Positions 8,209 to 13,222 of a DNA stretch of 13,648 nt are shown piece after piece (position 1 is the first letter of the stretch; each line of letters starts with the position of its first letter). The position numbers were made by a program, and so were the translations under genes. A model generated the notes under the pieces. That model saw nothing but the letters and a program-made list of their open reading frames with translations, was not told where the DNA came from and did not search any database. This stretch comes from Bacteroidaceae bacterium (GTDB lineage Bacteria > Bacteroidota > Bacteroidia > Bacteroidales > Bacteroidaceae). The stretch spans positions 1 through 13,648 of the forward strand of contig JAFUNW010000357.1 of the NCBI GenBank assembly GCA_017472905.1, written 5' to 3'.

Positions 8209-8280
8209 CCCCAATGACCGATTGGGGTAGAAAATAAAAAAGGAGTAACCCGCTTGTTGCCGGGTGACTCCTTTCTTTTT
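8209..8280. terminator. Bidirectional terminator between the Lpt permease and the thioredoxin-fold gene
   Basis: Two hairpins. The first follows the permease stop codon at once: CCCCAAT (8209-8215) and ATTGGGG (8221-8227) around a 5-base loop. The second has 13-base arms at 8240-8252 and 8261-8273 with one mismatch and an 8-base loop. It is followed on the plus strand by a T-rich run and preceded by an A-run that becomes a U-tract on the minus strand. It can therefore stop the lon operon and the minus-strand gene ending at 8328. Confidence 0.85.
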
Positions 8281-8327
8281 GTTCTATTTTTTGCTCTTTT
8301 ATTCTTCTCACCTTCTATTTCGAAACT

Positions 8328-8825
8328 CTACGGAAGATATTCCGAAATATTTTCTGCCGTCACGTCTTTGGCAATAATCACTCCCTTGTCGTTCAGCAGA
8401 TAGTTACGGAAGCCCTTTTTCAAACGATACTTCTTGAAAATACCGGAAGCTTCTCCTTTCACATCAACAAAACAGACCGCCGGGTCTATTCCGTCCTCCC
8501 GAACGGTTTCGGCAAATACCGAAGCATATTTATCAAACGATACTGAAACCATTCGTACACTCCTTTTGTCCAAGTCACGCAGAGCCTGACACAACCGGAG
8601 GTTACTCATACGCGATGGAGCATCATAGCCGGCCCAAAAGCTCAGCAATACGTACTCTCCACGCAAATCTTTCAAGCTTAATGCCTGATTTCCATCCTTT
8701 GCCGGCAGCATAAAAATCGGAGCTTTGTCGCCCACATTCCATCCACCGGTCACTTTGTCTTTATCGACAAACGAAATAAAAGAACAAACGAATAATACAA
8801 CAAAAAGCCACTTTACATACTTCAT
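8328..8825 (-). CDS. Exported thioredoxin-fold (TlpA/AhpC-TSA-like) protein without CXXC
   Basis: A 165-aa protein with a hydrophobic N-terminal segment (KWLFVVLFVCSFISFV, residues 5-20) that is a signal peptide or membrane anchor; the Cys at 14 is not in a good lipobox. After it, VGDKAPIFMLPAKDG and the strand YVLLSFWAGYDAPSR (58-72) follow the TlpA/AhpC-TSA pattern. The usual FWASWCGPCR is here FWAGYDAPSR: the two redox cysteines are Asp68 and Ser71. The cis-proline before the FLID-like strand also appears replaced, since GFRNYLLND has Arg where GxP is expected. So the fold is recognisable but thiol-disulfide exchange looks impossible; a binding or structural role in the periplasm is inferred. 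It stands alone, with a promoter about 118 bases upstream and a shared terminator downstream. Confidence 0.8.
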   Translation of the reverse strand: MKYVKWLFVVLFVCSFISFVDKDKVTGGWNVGDKAPIFMLPAKDGNQALSLKDLRGEYVLLSFWAGYDAPSRMSNLRLCQALRDLDKRSVRMVSVSFDKYASVFAETVREDGIDPAVCFVDVKGEASGIFKKYRLKKGFRNYLLNDKGVIIAKDVTAENISEYLP

Positions 8826-8942
8826 GTAATTCGGTTTTGGTTCATACTATGTGCCTGCATCCTGATTTTTCCGATGAAAAACGGTCTATGCAGACAACGT
8901 TCATTATTGTTTTCGAACCGCAAACGGCGCTGAAAACGGCTG

Positions 8943-8950
8943 CAAAGATA
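8943..8950 (-). promoter_or_regulatory. Bacteroidota -7 promoter box for the thioredoxin-fold gene
   Basis: Read on the minus strand the box is TATCTTTG followed by C, a perfect TAnnTTTG match and the same core as the boxes at 1358 and 1462. It predicts a leader of about 110 nt that contains a 12-codon frame (8860 down to 8822) whose TGA overlaps the gene's ATG. Confidence 0.6.
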
Positions 8951-9212
8951 CAACTAACAGAACAATTAACCCCTCTTTAAGCCACAAAAAACATGTTTTA
9001 TAACATATTTTTGACTTAAATCAAGCCGAAATTAAGATTTTTAAGGGTGTTCCGTAGCTTATATTCCGGACATTCGTCTCTCTTCCGAGAGCATTCCACA
9101 CTCCTATACCTTATTATATATATATCAACTTTCGCAAACAGACACTTGCGAGGGAGTTATCAAAGTGAAAAGAGGAGAAAAAACAAGGAGTCTGCAGGAA
9201 GAATATTTTTGC

Positions 9213-9347
9213 TGCTTGCTCCCGAAAATCTGCCGTGCAGCAGAGTTCCGTCCGCCGTGCAGCAGAAGTTCGTCTGCTGCACGGCAAAAATTGCTCCGCA
9301 AGGCAGCAGATTTTTATGCGCAAGCCGCAGATTTTCGGGAGCAAGCA
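9213..9347. repeat. Nested palindromic element with 21-bp perfect arms
   Basis: The outer arms (9213-9233 and 9327-9347) are perfect 21-bp inverted repeats. Inside, a 14-base sequence at 9231-9244 and its 13-base repeat at 9254-9266 are both complementary to the single strand at 9273-9286, so two alternative inner hairpins are possible. The two inner copies form a degenerate 22-bp tandem repeat (9232-9253, 9254-9275). The element is richer in G+C than its surroundings. Neither side has the U-tract needed for an intrinsic terminator. A mobile palindromic repeat (REP or MITE type) or a structured RNA is possible; no transposase is present. Confidence 0.75.
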
Positions 9348-9482
9348 ACAGAAAAAAAAGACGCAACTCCTTTTCCTCGTAATTCAAAGATTCATTTTCC
9401 AAAAAACAGCCGCAAAATCTCTTTTTTCGACCGAAAGCCAAATAAATCCGTCAAAAAAGTCTCGTTAATCCAAATAAAAGAT

Positions 9483-9490
9483 TAATTTTG
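9483..9490 (+). promoter_or_regulatory. Putative -7 box very close to the HU/SPOR gene start
   Basis: TAATTTTG followed by C matches TAnnTTTG, but ends only 4 bases before the ATG at 9495. If it is used, transcription would begin at or next to the start codon, giving a leaderless mRNA. A chance match in A/T-rich DNA is possible. Confidence 0.4.
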
Positions 9491-9494
9491 CAGC

Positions 9495-10796
9495 ATGAAA
9501 GAGTTGATAAACCACATCGAATCCCTGCTTTTGGAAAATGATTGCGTGATTTTGCCCAACTTCGGCGGCTTCATCACCCACCATTCTCCGGCTCGTTGGA
9601 TTGAAGACGAAAAAACATTCCTCCCACCCTATCGCTCTGTGGGATTCAATGCGCAACTCAAAATCAACGATGGACTTTTGGTGCAATCTTACATGCAAAC
9701 GCACGATGCGACCTATCCCGAAGCCACCCGCTTAGTGGAAATCGCCATCGAACGATTTGCCGAAACCCTGTATAAAGAGGGCTTCTTGGAGATGCACGGC
9801 ATCGGCACACTGCGCCGCACCATCAGCGGAGAGTACAGTTTCGAGCCGACAGAAGACGGCGTCATTACCCCCGACCTCTACGGTTTAGGAGCACTTACGA
9901 TGTTACCTTTGTGCGAACTGAAAAAAGCCGAAAAAGAGCCGATACGCATCGTCCTCCCCATTACGACACCGCAAAACAGCGTTCTTTCCGAAAAAGAGCC
10001 TGTCGAGGAAAACGTTTCCACCAACATTTTCGAAGAAGAAATCCACGAAACAGAAGAAACCATCAGTACGAAAACCGACAAAGCCGAGTCGGGAACAATT
10101 TCGTCCGGCGACAAGACGTGGACAATCCGCATCAAACACCAATGGATAGCCAACATCATTTCCGTTGCTGCAGCCGTTCTGCTTTTCTTCTCACTCTCCA
10201 CACCGGTCGGAAACACCGAAATCGAAGAAGAAAACTTCGCTTCGTTGGGTTCCATCGACCTTTTGAAACAACTCAACGGCCGTTCGATGGTAACCACTCT
10301 GTTGCCCGCATCAACGACCGAAGCCAAACCGGTTTCCAAACCTGCAGAAGTCAAGAAAACGCTTGCATCCGACAAAACAAGTCGTTTGAAAAAAAGCGAA
10401 TCAACCAAACCGGCAGAAACCAAAACCGTTGAATCCGTTCCAGCAATCAAAGAACAACCGGCCGTAACCACCACATCGACAGAGCAAAAGACCGAGAACG
10501 TTCAATCAACTCTCCAACCGATTGAAAAGCAGGAAAACAAAGTTGCGACCAAGCCAGTGAAGACCAAATACTATCACGTCATCGTGGCCAGCGTACCTTC
10601 ACAGGCCGATGCAGACAAAGCCGTCAGCAACTATACTGCACAAGGATACACACAAGCTACCTGCATCAGCGGTTCCGGACGTTTCCGCATTTCCATCGCA
10701 GCATTCGACACCGAAATAAAAGCCTACCAAAAAATCAATGAGTTCAAAGAACAAGGAACTTTCAAGGACGCTTGGGTGTTGACTCGCCGTCAATAA
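9495..10796 (+). CDS. HU-CCDC81-type and SPOR domain membrane protein
   Basis: A 433-aa protein with three parts. Residues 1 to about 135 resemble the paired prokaryotic HU-CCDC81 domains of Bacteroidota: NDCVILPNFGGFITHHSPA, then GLLVQSYMQ and EMHGIGTLRR. A variable, charged linker is followed by one membrane segment at about 217-236 (WIANIISVAAAVLLFFSLS), then a long Lys/Thr/Glu/Pro-rich stretch. Residues from about 358 to the end form a SPOR domain (YYHVIVASV, then SGRFRISIAAF), which in other proteins binds denuded septal peptidoglycan. The likely topology is HU-like part in the cytoplasm and SPOR in the periplasm, connecting an internal partner to the cell wall, probably at the division site (inference). 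The FHA gene follows after 95 bases on the same strand. Confidence 0.85.
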   Translation: MKELINHIESLLLENDCVILPNFGGFITHHSPARWIEDEKTFLPPYRSVGFNAQLKINDGLLVQSYMQTHDATYPEATRLVEIAIERFAETLYKEGFLEMHGIGTLRRTISGEYSFEPTEDGVITPDLYGLGALTMLPLCELKKAEKEPIRIVLPITTPQNSVLSEKEPVEENVSTNIFEEEIHETEETISTKTDKAESGTISSGDKTWTIRIKHQWIANIISVAAAVLLFFSLSTPVGNTEIEEENFASLGSIDLLKQLNGRSMVTTLLPASTTEAKPVSKPAEVKKTLASDKTSRLKKSESTKPAETKTVESVPAIKEQPAVTTTSTEQKTENVQSTLQPIEKQENKVATKPVKTKYYHVIVASVPSQADADKAVSNYTAQGYTQATCISGSGRFRISIAAFDTEIKAYQKINEFKEQGTFKDAWVLTRRQ

Positions 10797-10891
10797 AAAA
10801 AACGAAGCCTTTTAAAAAACGTTGTGCGCAAATACCTCTTCAATCCCTTGCCGCACCATATTTCACAAAGAAGAGCAAAAAACATGCAGAT

Positions 10892-11422
10892 ATGAAAAGA
10901 GTGAGATGCCCCAAATGCGAAAACTTCATCACATTTGACGAAACTCAATATTCCGAAGGCCAATCCTTGGTTTTCGTTTGCCCCGACTGCAAAAAACAAT
11001 TCGGAATCCGCATCGGAAAATCCAAACTCCGCGACACCCGAAAAGAAGAAAAAATAGACGAACAGGCCAACAAACAGGCTTGCGGAAGCATCGTGGTCAT
11101 TGAAAACGTGTTCGGATACAAACAGGTACTCCCCCTATATGAAGGAGAGAATACCATCGGACGAAGAAACATCGGAACGGAAATCACAACCCCCATCGAA
11201 ACGTCCGACCCCAGCATGGACCGAAACCACTGCATCATCCACGTAAAACGAAACAAGCAAGGCGGACTGGTCTATACCCTACGCGACAACGAAAGCAACA
11301 CCGGAACATTCCTGATGAACGAAATTCTCGGCCCCAAGGACAGAATCCGAATCAACGATGGCGACATCATCACTCTAGGGGCCACGACACTGATTTTGCG
11401 CGAAGGAGAAGGATTAACGTGA
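10892..11422 (+). CDS. Zinc-ribbon and FHA domain protein
   Basis: A 176-aa cytoplasmic protein. It starts with a zinc ribbon of the MJ0042 type (CPKC at residues 6-9, CPDC at 30-33), continues through a charged linker, and ends with a forkhead-associated domain from about residue 67. FHA landmarks are EGENTIGRR with Arg91, DRNH at 110-113, SNTGTF at 135-140 and RINDGDIITLG at 153-163. In canonical FHA domains the middle motifs are SRxH and SxNGT; here Ser is Asp110 and the Asn position is Thr137, so phosphothreonine binding may be altered or absent. The frame is open from 10772, which would overlap the SPOR gene; the ATG at 10892 starts just before the first zinc-ribbon CPKC and is preferred. 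Neighbours are the HU/SPOR gene upstream and the primary sigma factor gene 138 bases downstream. Confidence 0.85.
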   Translation: MKRVRCPKCENFITFDETQYSEGQSLVFVCPDCKKQFGIRIGKSKLRDTRKEEKIDEQANKQACGSIVVIENVFGYKQVLPLYEGENTIGRRNIGTEITTPIETSDPSMDRNHCIIHVKRNKQGGLVYTLRDNESNTGTFLMNEILGPKDRIRINDGDIITLGATTLILREGEGLT

Positions 11423-11479
11423 AAGAAAATCTCACTCTTTTCCCTCTATAAAAATGAATAATAAGGGCAAAAAGATGAG

Positions 11480-11493
11480 AAATTGCGCAATTT
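11480..11493. repeat. 14-bp perfect palindrome upstream of the sigma factor gene
   Basis: AAATTGCGCAATTT is a perfect palindrome about 80 bases before the rpoD start and about 36 bases before its putative -7 box. It is followed by a T-rich stretch, so it could be a weak terminator for the FHA gene, or a dimeric-regulator site. Its short A/T stem argues against an efficient terminator. Confidence 0.4.
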
Positions 11494-11528
11494 TTATATT
11501 TTTAACCCGAATTTTAAATTTAAAGTAT

Positions 11529-11536
11529 TAATTTCG
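11529..11536 (+). promoter_or_regulatory. Putative degenerate -7 box for rpoD
   Basis: TAATTTCG differs from TAnnTTTG at one position and lies 24 bases before the sigma factor ATG. The neighbourhood is strongly A/T-rich. The same TTCGCGCC context recurs at the DUF4250 promoter. Confidence 0.4.
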
Positions 11537-11560
11537 CGCCTCCAAACAACGTGGATATAA

Positions 11561-12424
11561 ATGAGACAGCTTAAAATTACCAAAAGTATCACGAACCGCA
11601 GCAGCGAAGCACTCGATAAATACCTGCTGGAAATCGGAAAAGAAGAATTAGTGTCCGTAGAGGAAGAAGTAGAGTTGGCACAACGCATCCGACAAGGCGA
11701 CCAACAAGCCTTGGAGAAACTTACAAAAGCCAATTTACGATTCGTAGTTTCTGTAGCCAAGCAGTATCAAAACCAAGGGCTAAGCCTGCAAGATTTGATT
11801 AACGAAGGCAACATCGGCCTAATCAAAGCCGCACAAAAGTTTGACGAAACGCGTGGATTCAAATTCATCAGCTATGCCGTATGGTGGATTCGCCAATCCA
11901 TCCTCCAGGCTTTGGCCGAACAATCGCGTAACATACGCCTACCGCTCAACCAAGTCGGCACCATGAACAAAATCAACAAGGTGCTCTCTAAATTCGAGCA
12001 GGAACATGAGCGCAGACCTTCTGTATCCGAATTGGCTGATGCCCTAAACATCGATGAAGAGAAGATTTCCGAAGTTTTGCGTGCCTCCAGCCGCCAAGTA
12101 TCGGTCGATGCACCGTTTCAAGACGGAGAGGAAAACTGCCTGTTGGACGTATTGACCAACGAAGAAGCTCCGCATACCGACAGCCCGATGGACAAAGAGT
12201 CGCTCAGCTCAGAGCTGGACAATATCCTATCGGCCATATTAAAAGACCGCGAAAAGAAAGTCATCGTCATGTCCTTCGGCATAGGATGTCACGAAAAGTC
12301 GCTGGAAGAAATCGGAGACCTCTTGGGATTAACCCGCGAACGGGTACGCCAAATCAAAGAGAAATCTCTCAGAAAAATCAAGAACGACCCGGGAAGCAAA
12401 ATACTGCTGAAATATCTCGGATAA
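11561..12424 (+). CDS. rpoD: Primary RNA polymerase sigma factor (RpoD/SigA, Bacteroidota short type)
   Basis: A 287-aa sigma-70 factor. Region 1.2 is at residues 17-45 (ALDKYLLEIGKEELVSVEEE). Region 2 spans about 50-128: NLRFVVSVAKQYQNQGLSLQ core binding, then YAVWWIRQSILQAL for -10 recognition and melting. Region 3 is about 130-190 and region 4 about 222-276, with the helix-turn-helix SLEEIGDLLGLTRERVRQIKEK. The long non-conserved region 1.1 of proteobacterial RpoD is missing, as in the Bacteroidota housekeeping sigma, which reads -33 TTTG and -7 TAnnTTTG promoters like those seen in this window. Length matches that family. It has its own weak promoter and a strong terminator downstream. 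Confidence 0.95.
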   Translation: MRQLKITKSITNRSSEALDKYLLEIGKEELVSVEEEVELAQRIRQGDQQALEKLTKANLRFVVSVAKQYQNQGLSLQDLINEGNIGLIKAAQKFDETRGFKFISYAVWWIRQSILQALAEQSRNIRLPLNQVGTMNKINKVLSKFEQEHERRPSVSELADALNIDEEKISEVLRASSRQVSVDAPFQDGEENCLLDVLTNEEAPHTDSPMDKESLSSELDNILSAILKDREKKVIVMSFGIGCHEKSLEEIGDLLGLTRERVRQIKEKSLRKIKNDPGSKILLKYLG

Positions 12425-12447
12425 GCCAAGAATCTAAATTCAGACAT

Positions 12448-12500
12448 AAAAAAACGTCCTGTCGAAGCACTTGAACCAGCTTCAACAGGACGTTTTTTTT
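12448..12500 (+). terminator. Rho-independent terminator of rpoD
   Basis: Arms at 12448-12468 and 12479-12499 pair with a single C/A mismatch around a 10-base loop. The G+C core is CGTCCTGT with ACAGGACG, followed by a run of at least eight T. The 5' arm begins with a matching A-run, so it can also stop transcription of the minus-strand gene ending at 12532. Confidence 0.93.
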
Positions 12501-12531
12501 TAAATAAAGCATCATACTATCATTCAACAGA

Positions 12532-12711
12532 TTACCAAAATTTATTAAACTCTTCGTTATACTCAAATCCGGCCGCTTTCAGCTTAGCTAACAGTTCCTC
12601 TTTATCCACATCCAAGTCATCGCACAGCGCATCAAGCGAAGAATAAAAATCACGCAACTTCATGTTCACGACACTAAAAAGCATCATCGGGTCTTCAGGT
12701 AAATTCATCAT
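12532..12711 (-). CDS. DUF4250 family small protein
   Basis: A 59-aa protein read on the minus strand: it starts MMNLPEDPMMLFSVVNMKLR, continues DFYSSLDALCDDLDVDKEEL and ends in NKFW before a TAA stop. LP.DP.ML.S.VN.KLRD.Y.SLD.LC.DL..... is the pattern I associate with DUF4250, a short family of unknown function common in gut Bacteroidota and Firmicutes. Its second half looks like a small helical, helix-turn-helix-like unit, but no function is known. The second ATG at 12708 is an equally good start. A promoter with both -33 and -7 elements is found upstream. The gene is divergent from the thiamine operon and converges on the rpoD terminator. Confidence 0.85.
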   Translation of the reverse strand: MMNLPEDPMMLFSVVNMKLRDFYSSLDALCDDLDVDKEELLAKLKAAGFEYNEEFNKFW

Positions 12712-12745
12712 AACTGTTCGTCCATAGGTTTATTTAAATCGGGCG

Positions 12746-12777
12746 CGAATATACAAAGAAGTTCGATAAAGAACAAA
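12746..12777 (-). promoter_or_regulatory. Promoter of the DUF4250 gene with -33 and -7 elements
   Basis: Read on the minus strand, TTTG at 12777-12774 is followed after 20 bases by TATATTCG at 12753-12746, one mismatch from TAnnTTTG. The spacing fits the Bacteroidota consensus. The leader to the ATG at 12711 is about 30 nt. Confidence 0.55.
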
Positions 12778-12836
12778 AAGCTACCGACAAAAGAAAAAAA
12801 CAGCAGACAAAAGAAGCCGTATCAAACAAAAATAGT

Positions 12837-12844
12837 TACCTTTG
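12837..12844 (+). promoter_or_regulatory. Bacteroidota -7 promoter box of the thiamine operon
   Basis: TACCTTTG followed by C is a perfect TAnnTTTG match 8 bases before the first base assigned to the TPP riboswitch, so transcription would start right at the aptamer. There is no TTTG at -33. Upstream lie two direct copies of GACAAAAGAA (12786-12795, 12806-12815) with a period of 20. Confidence 0.7.
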
Positions 12845-12852
12845 CTGCCGTA

Positions 12853-12925
12853 AAACAAAGGGGTGCCCTTGTGGGCTGAGATTATACCCTCGAACCTGAT
12901 GCAGATAATGCTGCCGTAGGAATTG
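12853..12925 (+). promoter_or_regulatory. TPP riboswitch (THI element) aptamer
   Basis: The conserved THI-box segments occur in order: GGGGTGCCC near 12860, CTGAGA at 12876-12881, ACCC at 12886-12889, ACCTGAT at 12894-12900, GATAATGC at 12904-12911 and CGTAGGAA at 12915-12922. Helices can be drawn: GGGT (12861-12864) with ACCC, GCCC (12865-12868) with GGGC (12873-12876), and GCAG (12901-12904) with CTGC (12911-12914). P1 is short (CAA with TTG at 12923-12925). It senses thiamine pyrophosphate and represses the downstream thiS and thiE genes when the cofactor is plentiful. Confidence 0.96.
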
Positions 12926-12972
12926 AAACACAGCTATAAAAATATCGGTATATCCGTACCACTTTCGGCCAA

Positions 12973-13020
12973 CACCTCCTTTGTTTACAAAACGTATCCA
13001 ACAATTAAATAAGCAAAGGA
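12973..13020 (+). promoter_or_regulatory. Expression platform of the TPP riboswitch overlapping the thiS start
   Basis: The strand CACCTCCTTTGTTT (12973-12986) can pair with the aptamer 5' side AAACAAAGGGGTG (12853-12865): 13 pairs with one bulged base. Its TCCTTTGTTT part (12977-12986) can instead pair with AAGCAAAGGA (13011-13020), ten positions including one G-U, ending on the A of the thiS ATG. No terminator U-tract is present, so control at translation initiation is inferred. Confidence 0.6.
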
Positions 13021-13217
13021 TGAAAATAAACATCAACAACCAAGAAGTGGAGACCGAAGCCCAAAACCTCCAACAACTTTCCGAATCTTTGTCGCTACCA
13101 TCCGGTGGAGTGGCCGTAGCAGTGAACAATCGCATGATACCCCGTCAGAAATGGGGCGAATATACTTTGTCTGAAGGAGACAAGGTAGTCATCATCCAAG
13201 CAACCTGTGGAGGATAA
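13020..13217 (+). CDS. thiS: Sulfur carrier protein ThiS
   Basis: A 65-aa ubiquitin-fold protein: MKININNQEVETEA at the start and the diagnostic C-terminus ending in CGG. The terminal Gly-Gly is adenylated and converted to a thiocarboxylate that supplies sulfur for the thiazole ring of thiamine. The frame is open from 12981, but ATG 13020 gives the normal family length and start. It is the first gene after the TPP riboswitch. The sequence just before the ATG (GCAAAGG) is the target of the proposed alternative pairing. The thiE ATG follows 5 bases after the stop codon. Confidence 0.93.
   Translation: MKININNQEVETEAQNLQQLSESLSLPSGGVAVAVNNRMIPRQKWGEYTLSEGDKVVIIQATCGG
13208..13214 (+). promoter_or_regulatory. 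Shine-Dalgarno-like sequence for thiE inside the thiS 3' end
   Basis: TGGAGGA, formed by the last base of the thiS Cys codon and its two terminal Gly codons (GGA GGA), lies 8 bases before the thiE ATG at 13223. It is a near-perfect Shine-Dalgarno sequence, unusual for Bacteroidota genes. The Gly-Gly codons are fixed by ThiS function, so the match may be partly fortuitous. Confidence 0.5.
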
Positions 13218-13222
13218 ACATC

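Larger units (their letters stand above)
8826..9494. other. Intergenic region of 669 bases between divergent genes
   Basis: No convincing gene is seen. The left part holds the promoter and leader of the minus-strand thioredoxin-fold gene, a 12-base palindrome AAAACATGTTTT (8988-8999) and an FNR-box-like sequence TTGACTTAAATCAA (9011-9024). The middle holds a large palindromic element (9213-9347). The right part is A-rich and ends in the -7 box of the HU/SPOR gene. Open frames of 60-111 codons cross the palindrome on both strands and give similar peptides because of the inverted repeat; they show no recognisable domain and are not called as genes. Confidence 0.7.

Noticed and set aside
9213..9347. 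Palindromic element as an intrinsic terminator
   Set aside because: It is followed by A-rich rather than T-rich sequence on both strands, and it lies upstream of genes on both sides.
9213..9347. CRISPR array
   Set aside because: Only two degenerate tandem copies of 22 bases with no spacers and no cas genes; the arrangement is palindromic, not repeat-spacer.
9047..9485. Several overlapping open frames of 76-111 codons on both strands across the palindromic element
   Set aside because: They exist because the inverted repeat keeps frames open on both strands (the same LLLAPENL-type peptide appears both ways). Composition is unlike the neighbouring proteins, and no domain or start context supports them.
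9878..10474. Long antisense frame (198 codons) and a 173-codon shifted frame within the HU/SPOR gene
   Set aside because: They are shadows of a real gene with clear domains in the main frame; the peptides are low-complexity with no recognisable family.
10772..10891. Earlier start for the zinc-ribbon/FHA protein overlapping the SPOR gene
   Set aside because: The extension lacks family features; ATG 10892 starts directly at the zinc ribbon.
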